DNA of 7,076 nt, from positions 1 through 7,076 of the forward strand of contig JAJRPK010000003.1 in NCBI GenBank assembly GCA_024280785.1, written 5' to 3'. Positions within the stretch are counted from its first letter, which is position 1, and each line of letters starts with the position of its first letter. A program made the translations under genes and the position numbers. This DNA is from Gammaproteobacteria bacterium (GTDB lineage Bacteria > Pseudomonadota > Gammaproteobacteria > Pseudomonadales > UBA7434). Below, piece by piece: positions 1 through 6,519 of this stretch. The notes under the pieces were generated by a model, which saw only the letters and a list, made by a program, of their open reading frames with translations, was not told the DNA's origin and did not search any database.

Positions 1-1608
1 CACGGCACCAAAAGCATTCGGTGAAATACCCAAAAACCAGTTAGGTTCCATATCTCCCAAAAATGAGGTATCCGGAATAAACATAATTCCCTTATGTTGA
101 AATACGTACAACATGGTAATACCAATACCCGAACACATGCCCCACACCGCCGCAGCTCCACTCATCTTTTTAGAAAAAATTCCCATCATTAACGCGGGAA
201 AAATTGATGAAGCAGCCAAACCAAATGCTAGCGCTACCGTTCCAGCAGCAAACCCCGGCGGGTTTAAGCCGAGATAACCCGCGACCACAATAGCAAGAGT
301 CATAACAATTCTACTGGCCAATAGTTCATTTTTTTCTGACAAATCAGGAGTTAATACACCCTTCATTAAATCGTGCGAGATCGATGACGATATTGCTAAC
401 AACAATCCCGCAGCCGTTGATAGTGCGGCCGCTAACCCTCCCGCAGCAACCAAAGCAATAACCCAATTGGGTAAATTAGCAATCGCCGGGTTAGCCAACA
501 CCATAATATCCTGATCGACTTTCACCATTTCATTCTTTTCTGGATCGGCATGGTACTGAATTTTTCCGTCGCCATTTTTATCTTCGAATTGCAATAGGCC
601 TGTTTTTTCCCAATCTTTAAACCATTGAGGCCGATCGACATAGCTAAGGTTCTCACCACCGCCAGGAGAAATCGTGTCCATGAAATTTAATCGAGCCATA
701 GCTCCTACAGCCGGTGCAACAGTATAAAGCACGGCTATAAAAACCAAGGCGTAGCCCGCTGATGCTCTTGCCGCTTTCACACTGGGGACGGTAAAGAACC
801 GCATAATGACATGGGGCAAACCCGCCGTTCCAATCATCAGTGACAAGGTGTAAGCAAACATATTAACGGTGCCACCCAAGTTATCGGTAGTGTACTCACG
901 AAAACCCAGATCGGTAACGATGTTATCCAATTTATCCAGAAGATAAACACCGCTACCATCGGCTAACGTGCTGCCTAAGCCTAACTGTGGAATTGGGTTG
1001 CCCGTTAATTGTAGAGAGATGAAAATAGCGGGAATGGTGTAAGCAAATATCAACACACAATATTGAGCGATTTGCGTGTAAGTAATACCTTTCATTCCCC
1101 CAAGTACGGCGTATACCCACACGACTCCCATCCCCATAAATAAGCCGTTATCATATTTCACTTCGAGAAATCGCGAAAAGGCGACTCCCACTCCTTTCAT
1201 CTGGCCAATAATATACGTTAGCGAGGCAATAATTAAGCAAACAACGGCGACAATTCTGGCTGTCTTCGAATAGTAACGGTCAAAAATAAACTCAGGCACG
1301 GTAAACTTTCCGTGCTTGCGCATATAAGGCGCTAGCAACATCGCCAGTAATACATAGCCCCCAGTCCAACCCATTAAAAAAACTGAACCCCCATAACCCA
1401 AAAATGCAATCAGACCGGCCATTGAAATAAAGGAGGCCGCGCTCATCCAATCGGCACCAATTGCCATGCCATTTTGCAACGGCGATATACCCCCACCCGC
1501 TACGTAAAAATCTTTCGTCGTACTAGCTCTTGCCCACCAGGCAATTACAAAATACAGCGCAAAAGAACCAAACACGGCAATGTAAGTGTAGAGTTTTAAC
1601 TCATCCAT
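1..1608 (-). CDS. Sodium:solute symporter, VC2705-like large subunit (3' end outside window)
   Basis: An unbroken minus-strand frame of 536 codons reads off the left edge, so the C-terminus is missing (about 40 residues, judging by my recollection of family length). It encodes a multi-pass inner-membrane protein of the SSS family, related to acetate permease ActP. The N-terminal part has the family-typical stretch at residues 34-64 (FYVAGGG, then GADWMSAASFISMAG). The signature GLPHVIMRFFTVPS lies at residues 263-276. A hydrophilic loop of about 70 residues (308-376) separates two membrane helices and carries an EF-hand-like motif at residue 343. The ATG at 1608-1606 overlaps the TAA of the upstream DUF4212 gene, and a GAGGA ribosome site lies just before it inside that gene. 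This small-plus-large pairing is characteristic of the VC2705 subfamily. The substrate is probably acetate or another small carboxylate driven by Na+, but the sequence does not prove this. Confidence 0.93.
   Translation of the reverse strand, partial: MDELKLYTYIAVFGSFALYFVIAWWARASTTKDFYVAGGGISPLQNGMAIGADWMSAASFISMAGLIAFLGYGGSVFLMGWTGGYVLLAMLLAPYMRKHGKFTVPEFIFDRYYSKTARIVAVVCLIIASLTYIIGQMKGVGVAFSRFLEVKYDNGLFMGMGVVWVYAVLGGMKGITYTQIAQYCVLIFAYTIPAIFISLQLTGNPIPQLGLGSTLADGSGVYLLDKLDNIVTDLGFREYTTDNLGGTVNMFAYTLSLMIGTAGLPHVIMRFFTVPSVKAARASAGYALVFIAVLYTVAPAVGAMARLNFMDTISPGGGENLSYVDRPQWFKDWEKTGLLQFEDKNGDGKIQYHADPEKNEMVKVDQDIMVLANPAIANLPNWVIALVAAGGLAAALSTAAGLLLAISSSISHDLMKGVLTPDLSEKNELLASRIVMTLAIVVAGYLGLNPPGFAAGTVALAFGLAASSIFPALMMGIFSKKMSGAAAVWGMCSGIGITMLYVFQHKGIMFIPDTSFLGDMEPNWFLGISPNAFGAV
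559..582 (-). other. EF-hand-like calcium loop motif within the symporter
   Basis: Symporter residues 343-350 read DKNGDGKI, the D-x-N-x-D-G-x-I core of an EF-hand or dockerin calcium loop. If it is a full 12-residue loop (343-354), position 12 is Ala rather than the usual Glu or Asp, though Asp follows at 355. It sits in the long hydrophilic loop between the GLPHVIMRFF segment and the next conserved helix (from about residue 377). Calcium binding is inferred from the motif alone. Confidence 0.5.
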
Positions 1609-1619
1609 TATGATTCCTC
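1606..1619 (-). promoter_or_regulatory. Overlapping stop/start (TAATG) with internal Shine-Dalgarno
   Basis: On the minus strand the small-subunit stop TAA (1610-1608) overlaps the large-subunit ATG (1608-1606). A GAGGA ribosome site precedes it by a few bases. This arrangement favours coupled translation and a balanced yield of the two subunits. Confidence 0.8.
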
Positions 1620-1859
1620 ACGATGATATTTTTTATCGAGCTTGTTCATCTGCGAGGAATACCAAAAAATAAGAGCAACAAAGGTGTAGATCGACCCTTG
1701 TTGAGCAAACCAAAACCCAAGTTTATAACCACCGATACGAATGGTATTTAATGGCTCAACTAAAAGTAAACCAAAACCAAATGAAACGATAAACCAAATA
1801 ATCAAACAGATAAAAATAAGGCGTAGGTTCTCCCGCCAATAGGAACGGTTATCTTGCAC
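1608..1859 (-). CDS. DUF4212 membrane protein, small subunit of the sodium:solute symporter
   Basis: This gene encodes 83 residues with two predicted membrane helices (about 12-33 and 47-68) and a charged C-terminal tail. The segment GFWFAQQGSIYTFVALIF at 48-65 is typical of DUF4212 proteins, which are annotated as the small subunit of VC2705-type symporters. The start is GTG at 1859-1857: no in-frame ATG is available, and a GGGAG ribosome site (1870-1866) lies six bases upstream. Its stop codon shares one base with the start of the symporter gene, so the two are co-transcribed and probably translationally coupled. It plausibly assists assembly or function of the large subunit in the inner membrane. 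Its exact biochemical role is unknown to me. Confidence 0.93.
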   Translation of the reverse strand: MQDNRSYWRENLRLIFICLIIWFIVSFGFGLLLVEPLNTIRIGGYKLGFWFAQQGSIYTFVALIFWYSSQMNKLDKKYHREES

Positions 1860-2160
1860 AATGGTCTCCCGGTGTTTTTGCCAGAGGAAATGTTATTTAG
1901 AATATGCAGGAAATATCAACTTGGATAAAACCAGAGATTGTTTTCCATCATTATTTTGTCTTGCTAATGTAACATCAATGTACACTATATCAATACTCAA
2001 TAGAGCGCACCTAGCTTATGCATACTTTAAAAAGGGGCGAAATGAAAAAGTTGCACCCTGCGATAAAGAAAAATAAACTGAACGCTTTTATGGTATTAGC
2101 TGAAGGCGGTCACGCAGCCGTTTTTAGACCAGAGCATATATAGTTAACAGAGTATTTGGC
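1860..2160. other. Divergent intergenic region between the symporter operon and the HAD gene
   Basis: About 300 bases separate the two divergent start codons and must hold both promoters. A candidate minus-strand promoter is listed separately. For the plus strand I see only weak candidates: TTGCAC (2051-2056) with TAAACT (2074-2079) at 17-base spacing, and an AT-rich TATATAGT at 2137-2144 close to the HAD start. A 71-codon plus-strand open frame (1861-2076) covers the DUF4212 ribosome site and resembles no family I know; I regard it as non-coding. I see no RNA gene or clear operator. Confidence 0.6.
1966..1993 (-). promoter_or_regulatory. Possible sigma-70 promoter for the symporter operon
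   Basis: On the minus strand, TTGATA (1993-1988, 5 of 6 matches to the -35 consensus) is followed after 16 bases by TACATT (1971-1966, 4 of 6 matches to -10). This would give a leader of about 100 bases before the DUF4212 gene. The match is moderate, and AT-rich DNA gives such hits by chance. Confidence 0.3.
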
Positions 2161-2796
2161 ATGCGAAAATTTATTCTTTGGGATCACGATGGCGTATTAG
2201 TCGATACGGAGTATTGGTTTTTTAAATCCAATCAACGTGCGCTGTCCGAAGCCGGCATAGCACTCAACAAAAACACCTACCGTCAGTTCATGATCGAAGG
2301 AAAGTCCTGCTGGGACCTTGCCAGCGATATCGGGATGAGCGTTAGCGATATTGAACACCATAGGAATAATAGAGAAGTGTATTATCAAGAGTACTTGGTC
2401 TCCGAAGATATTGAAATTCCCGGCGTCTTGGATGCTCTGGAGATACTTTCCAAAACCCATAGAATGGCGATTGTAACGACGTCAAAGCGATGCCATTTTG
2501 ACTTAATTCATAAAAATAGAAGCATCGTTCCCTTTATGGAATTTATTATTACCAGAGAAGATTACGCGTTGTCTAAACCCAATCCCGAACCGTATTTGTT
2601 AGGGCTTAAGATGCTGGGAGCCAAAGCTCAGAGCACTCTGATTGTTGAGGACTCACAACGGGGGCTGCAGTCTGCTATTGCCGCGGGGATTGACTGTGCA
2701 ATCGTTGATAACCAGTTTACCCGTAATCACGACTTTACCGGCGCAAAATATCGTTTAAAATCGTTAAATGAGTTAGCACCTTTACTGAATCACTAA
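2161..2796 (+). CDS. HAD-superfamily hydrolase, beta-phosphoglucomutase / phosphatase-like
   Basis: A cytoplasmic 211-residue protein with all four HAD motifs. Motif I is DHDGVLVDTE at 8-17 (nucleophile Asp8, acid/base Asp10). Motif II is IVTTSK at 104-109 (Thr106). Motif III is Lys139 in KPNPEPY, and motif IV is VEDSQRG at 162-168 (acidic pair Glu163-Asp164). A helical cap between about residues 16 and 85 places it in subfamily IA, with beta-phosphoglucomutases, phosphoglycolate phosphatases and small sugar-phosphate phosphatases. The Glu after DT and the KPNPEPY segment are typical of that group. Which phosphoester it acts on cannot be read from the sequence. The start is the only ATG near the N-terminus and gives the normal family beginning, but its ribosome site is weak (AGAG about eight bases upstream). 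It is followed by paiB-like and GNAT genes on the same strand after a gap of about 100 bases, so operon membership is uncertain. Confidence 0.92.
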   Translation: MRKFILWDHDGVLVDTEYWFFKSNQRALSEAGIALNKNTYRQFMIEGKSCWDLASDIGMSVSDIEHHRNNREVYYQEYLVSEDIEIPGVLDALEILSKTHRMAIVTTSKRCHFDLIHKNRSIVPFMEFIITREDYALSKPNPEPYLLGLKMLGAKAQSTLIVEDSQRGLQSAIAAGIDCAIVDNQFTRNHDFTGAKYRLKSLNELAPLLNH

Positions 2797-2824
2797 ACAG
2801 AAAAATACTTCTAAGTACCTGCTG

Positions 2825-2853
2825 CTTACACCGATAAATTTACTCTATATTGT
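2825..2853 (+). promoter_or_regulatory. Possible promoter for the PaiB-like gene
   Basis: CTTACA (2825-2830, 4 of 6 matches to -35) is followed after 17 bases by TATTGT (2848-2853), or after 15 bases by the better -10 hexamer TATATT (2846-2851, 5 of 6). It lies about 50 bases before the preferred ATG. If real, it argues against translation starting at the TTG at 2850. Confidence 0.3.
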
Positions 2854-2900
2854 TTGTTTTATTACGCTACGCTGGTTTTTCCACCCTTTCAGGAACCTGT

Positions 2901-3542
2901 ATGTACATACCAAAAAACAATGAAGAAACCGACGTATCCGTTATCCACTCACTGCTTAAATCGCACCCGCTAGGCACTTGGGTAACTAAAATTGATGGCG
3001 AGCTAAATGCCAATCATATTCCCTTTCTGCTAGACCCTGATCGCGGAGAACACGGCACTCTCATCGGCCATGTAGCGAGAGCAAACCCCGTGTGGAAATC
3101 TTTCTCTACCACAGAAAACTCCATCATCATATTCCAAGGCGCCGAAACTTATATTTCTCCCTCTTGGTATCCCAGTAAACATGAGCACGGCAGAGCTTTA
3201 CCCACGTGGAATTATGCCGTCGTTCACATCCATGGCATACCCCATTATATCGAAGACCAAGACTGGCTACTAAATCATCTCAACGTACTTACCAATGAAC
3301 ATGAATCAGGTCAACCGTTACCTTGGAAGGTATCCGATGCACCGAAAGACTTTACCCAGAATATGCTAGATGGCATTGTAGGAATAGAAATACCGATTAA
3401 AAAAATAGTCGGTAAATGGAAGGTCAATCAAAACAAGCAAGATACCGACAAGCGGGGCGTCGTCTCTAACTTACTTGCACGCCAGGATTCTCAATCTTCT
3501 GAAATGGCATCCTACGTTAACCGATTTGTGCTATCGGAATAA
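2901..3542 (+). CDS. PaiB-type FMN-binding split-barrel protein, putative transcriptional regulator
   Basis: A 213-residue protein starting MYIPK, the usual beginning of PaiB proteins. The open frame extends upstream to a TTG at 2850, but the ATG at 2901 has an AGGA ribosome site (2891-2894) six bases before it and matches the family N-terminus. Family-like blocks, numbered from this ATG, are HIPFLLD (39-45), GHVARANPVWK (56-66), YISPSWY (84-90), PTWNYAVVHIHG (101-112), GIVGIEIPI (158-166) and KWKVNQNK (172-179). The N-terminal half forms a split-barrel flavin-binding fold. In Bacillus subtilis PaiB is described as a repressor of sporulation and protease genes, encoded beside the polyamine acetyltransferase PaiA. 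A GNAT acetyltransferase gene follows here after 43 bases, consistent with co-transcription. Family assignment is firm; a DNA-binding role in this organism is inference, and a flavin- or heme-related enzymatic role remains possible. Confidence 0.92.
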   Translation: MYIPKNNEETDVSVIHSLLKSHPLGTWVTKIDGELNANHIPFLLDPDRGEHGTLIGHVARANPVWKSFSTTENSIIIFQGAETYISPSWYPSKHEHGRALPTWNYAVVHIHGIPHYIEDQDWLLNHLNVLTNEHESGQPLPWKVSDAPKDFTQNMLDGIVGIEIPIKKIVGKWKVNQNKQDTDKRGVVSNLLARQDSQSSEMASYVNRFVLSE

Positions 3543-3585
3543 AAAGTAGCTCGACGATATAAAAGGACATTTAACTCTTTACATA

Positions 3586-4038
3586 ATGGCAATAGACAAA
3601 AAAAACAAATCGACCCTGTACAGCATTCAATGTTTAGCGTTTAAATACAGTGACGAAGCGGCGATTAGACGAATACGCAACACTGTGTTCACCCGCGAAC
3701 AAGGTGTTGCTATAGCGGTAGATTTTGATGGTAACGATGCTGTCGGTATGCACTCTCTGGTGTTCATCGACGGTCAAGCCGTGGGCACCGGCCGTTTATT
3801 AAAGGATGGCCATATTGGCCGCATTGCTGTTCTTAGAAATTATCGAGGGCAAGGGATCGGAGCAAAAATAGTCCTGTCACTTATCGACGAAGCCAGAAAA
3901 AACAAGATTTCTAGAGTTTATCTTGGCGCCCAAATACACGCGTTGGGATTTTATTCTAAATTAGGCTTCACTCCGTTTGGCGAAAAATATACTGAAGCGG
4001 GGATACAACACTTATCTATGGAGAAAGTATTGAAGTAA
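3586..4038 (+). CDS. GNAT-family N-acetyltransferase, YjcF/ElaA-like
   Basis: A 150-residue single-domain GNAT protein. The acetyl-CoA pyrophosphate-binding loop (motif A) is RGQGIG at 87-92, preceded by the strand IGRIAVL (77-83). The pattern VFTREQGV (34-41), the YLGAQ...FYSKLGF block (112-128) and GEKYTEAGIQH (132-142) match the YjcF/ElaA-type subgroup. The acceptor substrate is unknown. The gene follows the PaiB-like gene by 43 bases and probably shares its transcript, recalling paiAB of Bacillus, but the sequence looks closer to YjcF than to PaiA. The start is uncertain: no ribosome site lies at normal distance from the ATG, and the nearest, AAGGA at 3563-3567, is 18 bases upstream. No alternative in-frame start codon lies between them. 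Confidence 0.9.
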   Translation: MAIDKKNKSTLYSIQCLAFKYSDEAAIRRIRNTVFTREQGVAIAVDFDGNDAVGMHSLVFIDGQAVGTGRLLKDGHIGRIAVLRNYRGQGIGAKIVLSLIDEARKNKISRVYLGAQIHALGFYSKLGFTPFGEKYTEAGIQHLSMEKVLK

Positions 4039-4074
4039 CGCCTGCGTCTAAGACAAAAGGTTCGCTTACAGGCG
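4039..4074 (+). terminator. Stem-loop directly after the GNAT gene, possible weak terminator
   Basis: CGCCTG (4039-4044) begins right after the GNAT stop codon and pairs with CAGGCG (4069-4074) across a 24-base loop, which holds a smaller GTC/GAC hairpin. No T-run follows, so it is not a canonical rho-independent terminator. It may protect the transcript end or be chance. Confidence 0.3.
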
Positions 4075-4160
4075 ATATAACGCTTTCCTTAGGTTAGTCG
4101 CTTGTAAAACCATCTCAAACCTTGATTTTCTATAGACAATCTCTAATCTGATCAAGAAAA

Positions 4161-4205
4161 TTTACCACTTCGCATAATAAAAACTCCTTAGCGCTCGGTG
4201 GTAAA
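4161..4205. repeat. Inverted repeat in the convergent intergenic region
   Basis: TTTACCAC (4161-4168) is repeated in perfect inverted form as GTGGTAAA (4198-4205) with 29 bases between. Inside, CGC (4171-4173) and GCG (4191-4193) could extend the pairing. It could form a hairpin in transcripts from either side. On the minus strand it lies just past the end of the NO reductase gene. Confidence 0.45.
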
Positions 4206-4219
4206 GCTAATGTTTAGCT
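4176..4219 (-). terminator. Candidate terminator region for the NO reductase gene
   Basis: Just after the qNOR stop, the minus strand has a tight hairpin: AGCTAA, three bases, TTAGCT (4219-4205). An alternative stem uses TTAGC (4210-4206) with GCTAA (4192-4188), followed shortly by a TTTTTATT run (4183-4176). The stems are short and the T-run is a few bases from the stem, so termination here is plausible but not certain. Confidence 0.35.
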
Positions 4220-4230
4220 GATCAATAGCT

Positions 4231-6519
4231 TTATCTGGCCTCACTAGCTTCATCAAATTCATCTTTTGTCTCGACGGCCTTGTTACTCAACGCCCCTCGT
4301 ATCAAACCAAAAATAAAGTAGGCTAAAAATAACCCGCCCAGACTAAAGATCACATCACCGAAAATTCGACCCCAAACTAGTTGGCGGACTAAATCACTTT
4401 GAATGATTTCTGGCGAACGGGCAAACCAATAACCATGTTCAACCGAGGCTAAGAACTGCACCATGCCTATCGGAAAGAGCGACATCACTATCATTGCCAT
4501 AAGCCCTATATTTAAAGTCCAAAATGCCCATTTTAGCGGTCTGTCGTTCCACCCTACTCGCTTGCTGATCCCCACCAAACAAAACAGCATCAAACCAATG
4601 CCCAAATTTCCATACACACCCATAAAGGCGCCGTGTGCGTGTGTCGCCGTGGTATTGAGTCCCTGAATAAAATACAAAGCGATAGGAGTGTTGATCAAGA
4701 AACCTAACATTCCCGCACCAAAAAGATTCCAGAAAGCCGTCGCAACAAAAAACAAAATGGCCCAATGATAACGCGCAACCCAAGCTTGAGACTTTCTTAA
4801 GGTGTAAGTTTCAAAGGCCTCGAATCCGATAATTGCCAAGGGAACGACTTCCAATGCCGAGAACATCGCCCCCCATGCAATAAGTGAGTTAGGCGTACCC
4901 GTAAAATACAGGTGATGAGAAGTACCAATAATTCCCCCCGTTAGGAAAATCAATGTAGCAAAGAGTACAGCTGCGGTAGCCGAACGCGTGTGAATCAAAC
5001 CCAAGCGAACGAATAGTAACGCTGTAACAGACACTGCAAAGGTTTCAAAAAAACCTTCGACCCAAAGATGTACTACCCACCAACGCCAGTATTCAGCGAT
5101 AGCTAAATTTGTATGTTGTCCCATACCTAAACCGGCAAAGTAAAAACTGCCAATGGCTACACAAGATAAGTATAAAACCCAAATAACCGGCTGTTGTTCA
5201 CCCTTCTGACCCAAAATCGGATAGATCGATCGGGTCACCAATACCAACCAACTAGCCAACCCTAACATCAAAAATAACTGCCAAAAGCGGCCTAGGTCAA
5301 CATACTCCTGACCTTGATGACCAATCCAATAACTAACATTAAGATCCAGTACCTGCTGTATTGCGAACCACTCTCCTGCCATCGAGCCTAATACAATAAC
5401 GACTAAAGCAGCCCATAAAAATAATGCTCCCTGCCATTGATACTTAGGCTCATACCCCGATATCGCAGGGGCAATATAAATCCCCGTACCTAGCCACGCC
5501 GTCGCAATCCAAAACACAGCCAATTGTGTGTGCCAGGTTCGGGTTAACGAATAGGGGATCCACTTTGATATATTAACGCCATAAAATGCCTGACCCTCTA
5601 CGGCATAGTGAGCAGTGATCGCTCCCAATAAAATTTGTAATAAAAATAGTCCGATCGCCGTCACAAAAAATAAACCCGCTACTTTTTGCGAAGGCGTGGC
5701 GCTAACAGAAAACAGTGAGTCCGTTTCGGGAGCTTTACTCAAAGGGTCTTCTCGCAAAGTGGCGTGATACCAAACCAGTGCTCCTATGCCCAGTATCAAC
5801 CCACAAATACTTAATATTGACCACACCATTAACGATGAGGTTATGGTATTACCGACTTGCTCGTCGTGCGGCCAGTTATGCGTATAGGTATAGTCGGCAT
5901 CGGGCCGCTCGGTAACAGCTGCCCACGCCGTCCAAAAAATAAATGCCGAAAAATTTTCACGCCGCTCGACGGTACTCAACGTATCGTCTTTCATCGCGTA
6001 ATCTACACGCAGCTGATGGGTTGCTGGGTCGTCGCCAAAAAGAGAAACGTAGTGTTCTGTCACTTCACTGATTGCAACAGCGCGGCGCGTACTGATCGTT
6101 ATCGTGTCATTTATCTTGTTGTAGCTGTGCGGACGAATGTCGCTTCGCAAGTCTTGCTCTAACGCTGCTTGCTGGCGCGTAGACAGATCCGCAAAAGGCA
6201 ATCCAAATTCTTCGGCTGCGGCGATGCCCAGCCAAGCTTGCGCTTCGCGATGAACCCAATCAGCCGTCCAGTCGGGTGCCACATAAGAGCCATGCCCCCA
6301 AACCGAGCCCAATTGATGTCCGCCCATCGAACGCCACGCCTGCTGGCCCTCATCAATATCGGAATAGGTGAAAACCACATCGCCGTTATCGGTAACCACT
6401 TGCACCGGAAGTGGCGGCGCCTCGCGGTAGATATCGCTACCCAACGACAGCAACATACTAAACGAGCAAATGCAGACAACTATTAAGGCCCAAACCAGTG
6501 TTTTTGTTCTCATCGACAT
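4231..6519 (-). CDS. norB: Quinol-dependent nitric oxide reductase (qNOR, NorZ type)
   Basis: A single-subunit inner-membrane enzyme of the heme-copper oxidase superfamily that reduces two NO to N2O with electrons from quinol. The 762-residue length and N-terminal layout show the qNOR form: a first helix (about 8-27), then a periplasmic domain of about 200 residues replacing NorC but with no CXXCH heme c motif. This precedes the NorB-like core. Expected ligands are present: His330 and His629 for low-spin heme b, His627 for heme b3, and His484, His535, His536 and Glu488 (HLWVE) for non-heme iron FeB. Glu557 lies 21 residues after the second FeB His, as does the catalytic-site Glu of cytochrome-c NO reductase. 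Two starts are possible. ATG at 6519 is only three bases from AGGA (6526-6523), whereas ATG at 6513 (residue 3) is nine bases away and better placed. No other denitrification gene is visible, which suggests NO detoxification or partial denitrification. An FNR-type box lies upstream. Confidence 0.97.
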   Translation of the reverse strand: MSMRTKTLVWALIVVCICSFSMLLSLGSDIYREAPPLPVQVVTDNGDVVFTYSDIDEGQQAWRSMGGHQLGSVWGHGSYVAPDWTADWVHREAQAWLGIAAAEEFGLPFADLSTRQQAALEQDLRSDIRPHSYNKINDTITISTRRAVAISEVTEHYVSLFGDDPATHQLRVDYAMKDDTLSTVERRENFSAFIFWTAWAAVTERPDADYTYTHNWPHDEQVGNTITSSLMVWSILSICGLILGIGALVWYHATLREDPLSKAPETDSLFSVSATPSQKVAGLFFVTAIGLFLLQILLGAITAHYAVEGQAFYGVNISKWIPYSLTRTWHTQLAVFWIATAWLGTGIYIAPAISGYEPKYQWQGALFLWAALVVIVLGSMAGEWFAIQQVLDLNVSYWIGHQGQEYVDLGRFWQLFLMLGLASWLVLVTRSIYPILGQKGEQQPVIWVLYLSCVAIGSFYFAGLGMGQHTNLAIAEYWRWWVVHLWVEGFFETFAVSVTALLFVRLGLIHTRSATAAVLFATLIFLTGGIIGTSHHLYFTGTPNSLIAWGAMFSALEVVPLAIIGFEAFETYTLRKSQAWVARYHWAILFFVATAFWNLFGAGMLGFLINTPIALYFIQGLNTTATHAHGAFMGVYGNLGIGLMLFCLVGISKRVGWNDRPLKWAFWTLNIGLMAMIVMSLFPIGMVQFLASVEHGYWFARSPEIIQSDLVRQLVWGRIFGDVIFSLGGLFLAYFIFGLIRGALSNKAVETKDEFDEASEAR

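Larger units (their letters stand above)
4039..4230. other. Convergent intergenic region between the GNAT and qNOR genes
   Basis: This 192-base gap lies between two convergent genes. It contains the stem-loops and inverted repeat listed separately, and a direct repeat CTGATCAA (4148-4155 and 4218-4225). I see no recognisable gene. Two tiny minus-strand open frames (7 codons at 4175-4152 and 15 codons at 4113-4066) are probably chance, although the first has a strong AAGGAG site (4189-4184) eight bases upstream. Confidence 0.6.

Noticed and set aside
1861..2076. A 71-codon plus-strand open frame in the divergent region
   Set aside because: It covers the ribosome site and leader of the DUF4212 gene, has no ribosome site of its own and an unremarkable protein sequence; the divergent promoters need this space.
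2197..2460. An 87-codon minus-strand frame opposite the HAD gene
   Set aside because: It lies opposite an intact HAD gene with all four motifs and looks like an antisense shadow.
2850..2900. N-terminal extension of the PaiB-like protein from a TTG start
   Set aside because: The ATG at 2901 has a well-spaced ribosome site and the family-typical MYIPK start; the extension overlaps the likely promoter.
4039..4100. Possible integron attC site after the GNAT gene
   Set aside because: There is a short inverted repeat after the stop, but no matching RYYYAAC and GTTRRRY core sites and no neighbouring cassettes or integrase.
4122..4149. Plus-strand promoter-like TTGATT / TAATCT pair
   Set aside because: The match is weak, and it points into the 3' end of the convergent qNOR gene with no plus-strand gene downstream.
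4439..4783. A 114-codon minus-strand frame inside the qNOR gene
   Set aside because: It is an alternative frame of a clearly conserved coding sequence with all qNOR ligands; its protein shows no family features.
5715..6486. Several open frames of 66-106 codons on both strands across the 5' half of the qNOR gene
   Set aside because: They overlap the qNOR coding sequence and one another, are rich in Arg and Cys as shadow frames often are, and show no recognisable domain.
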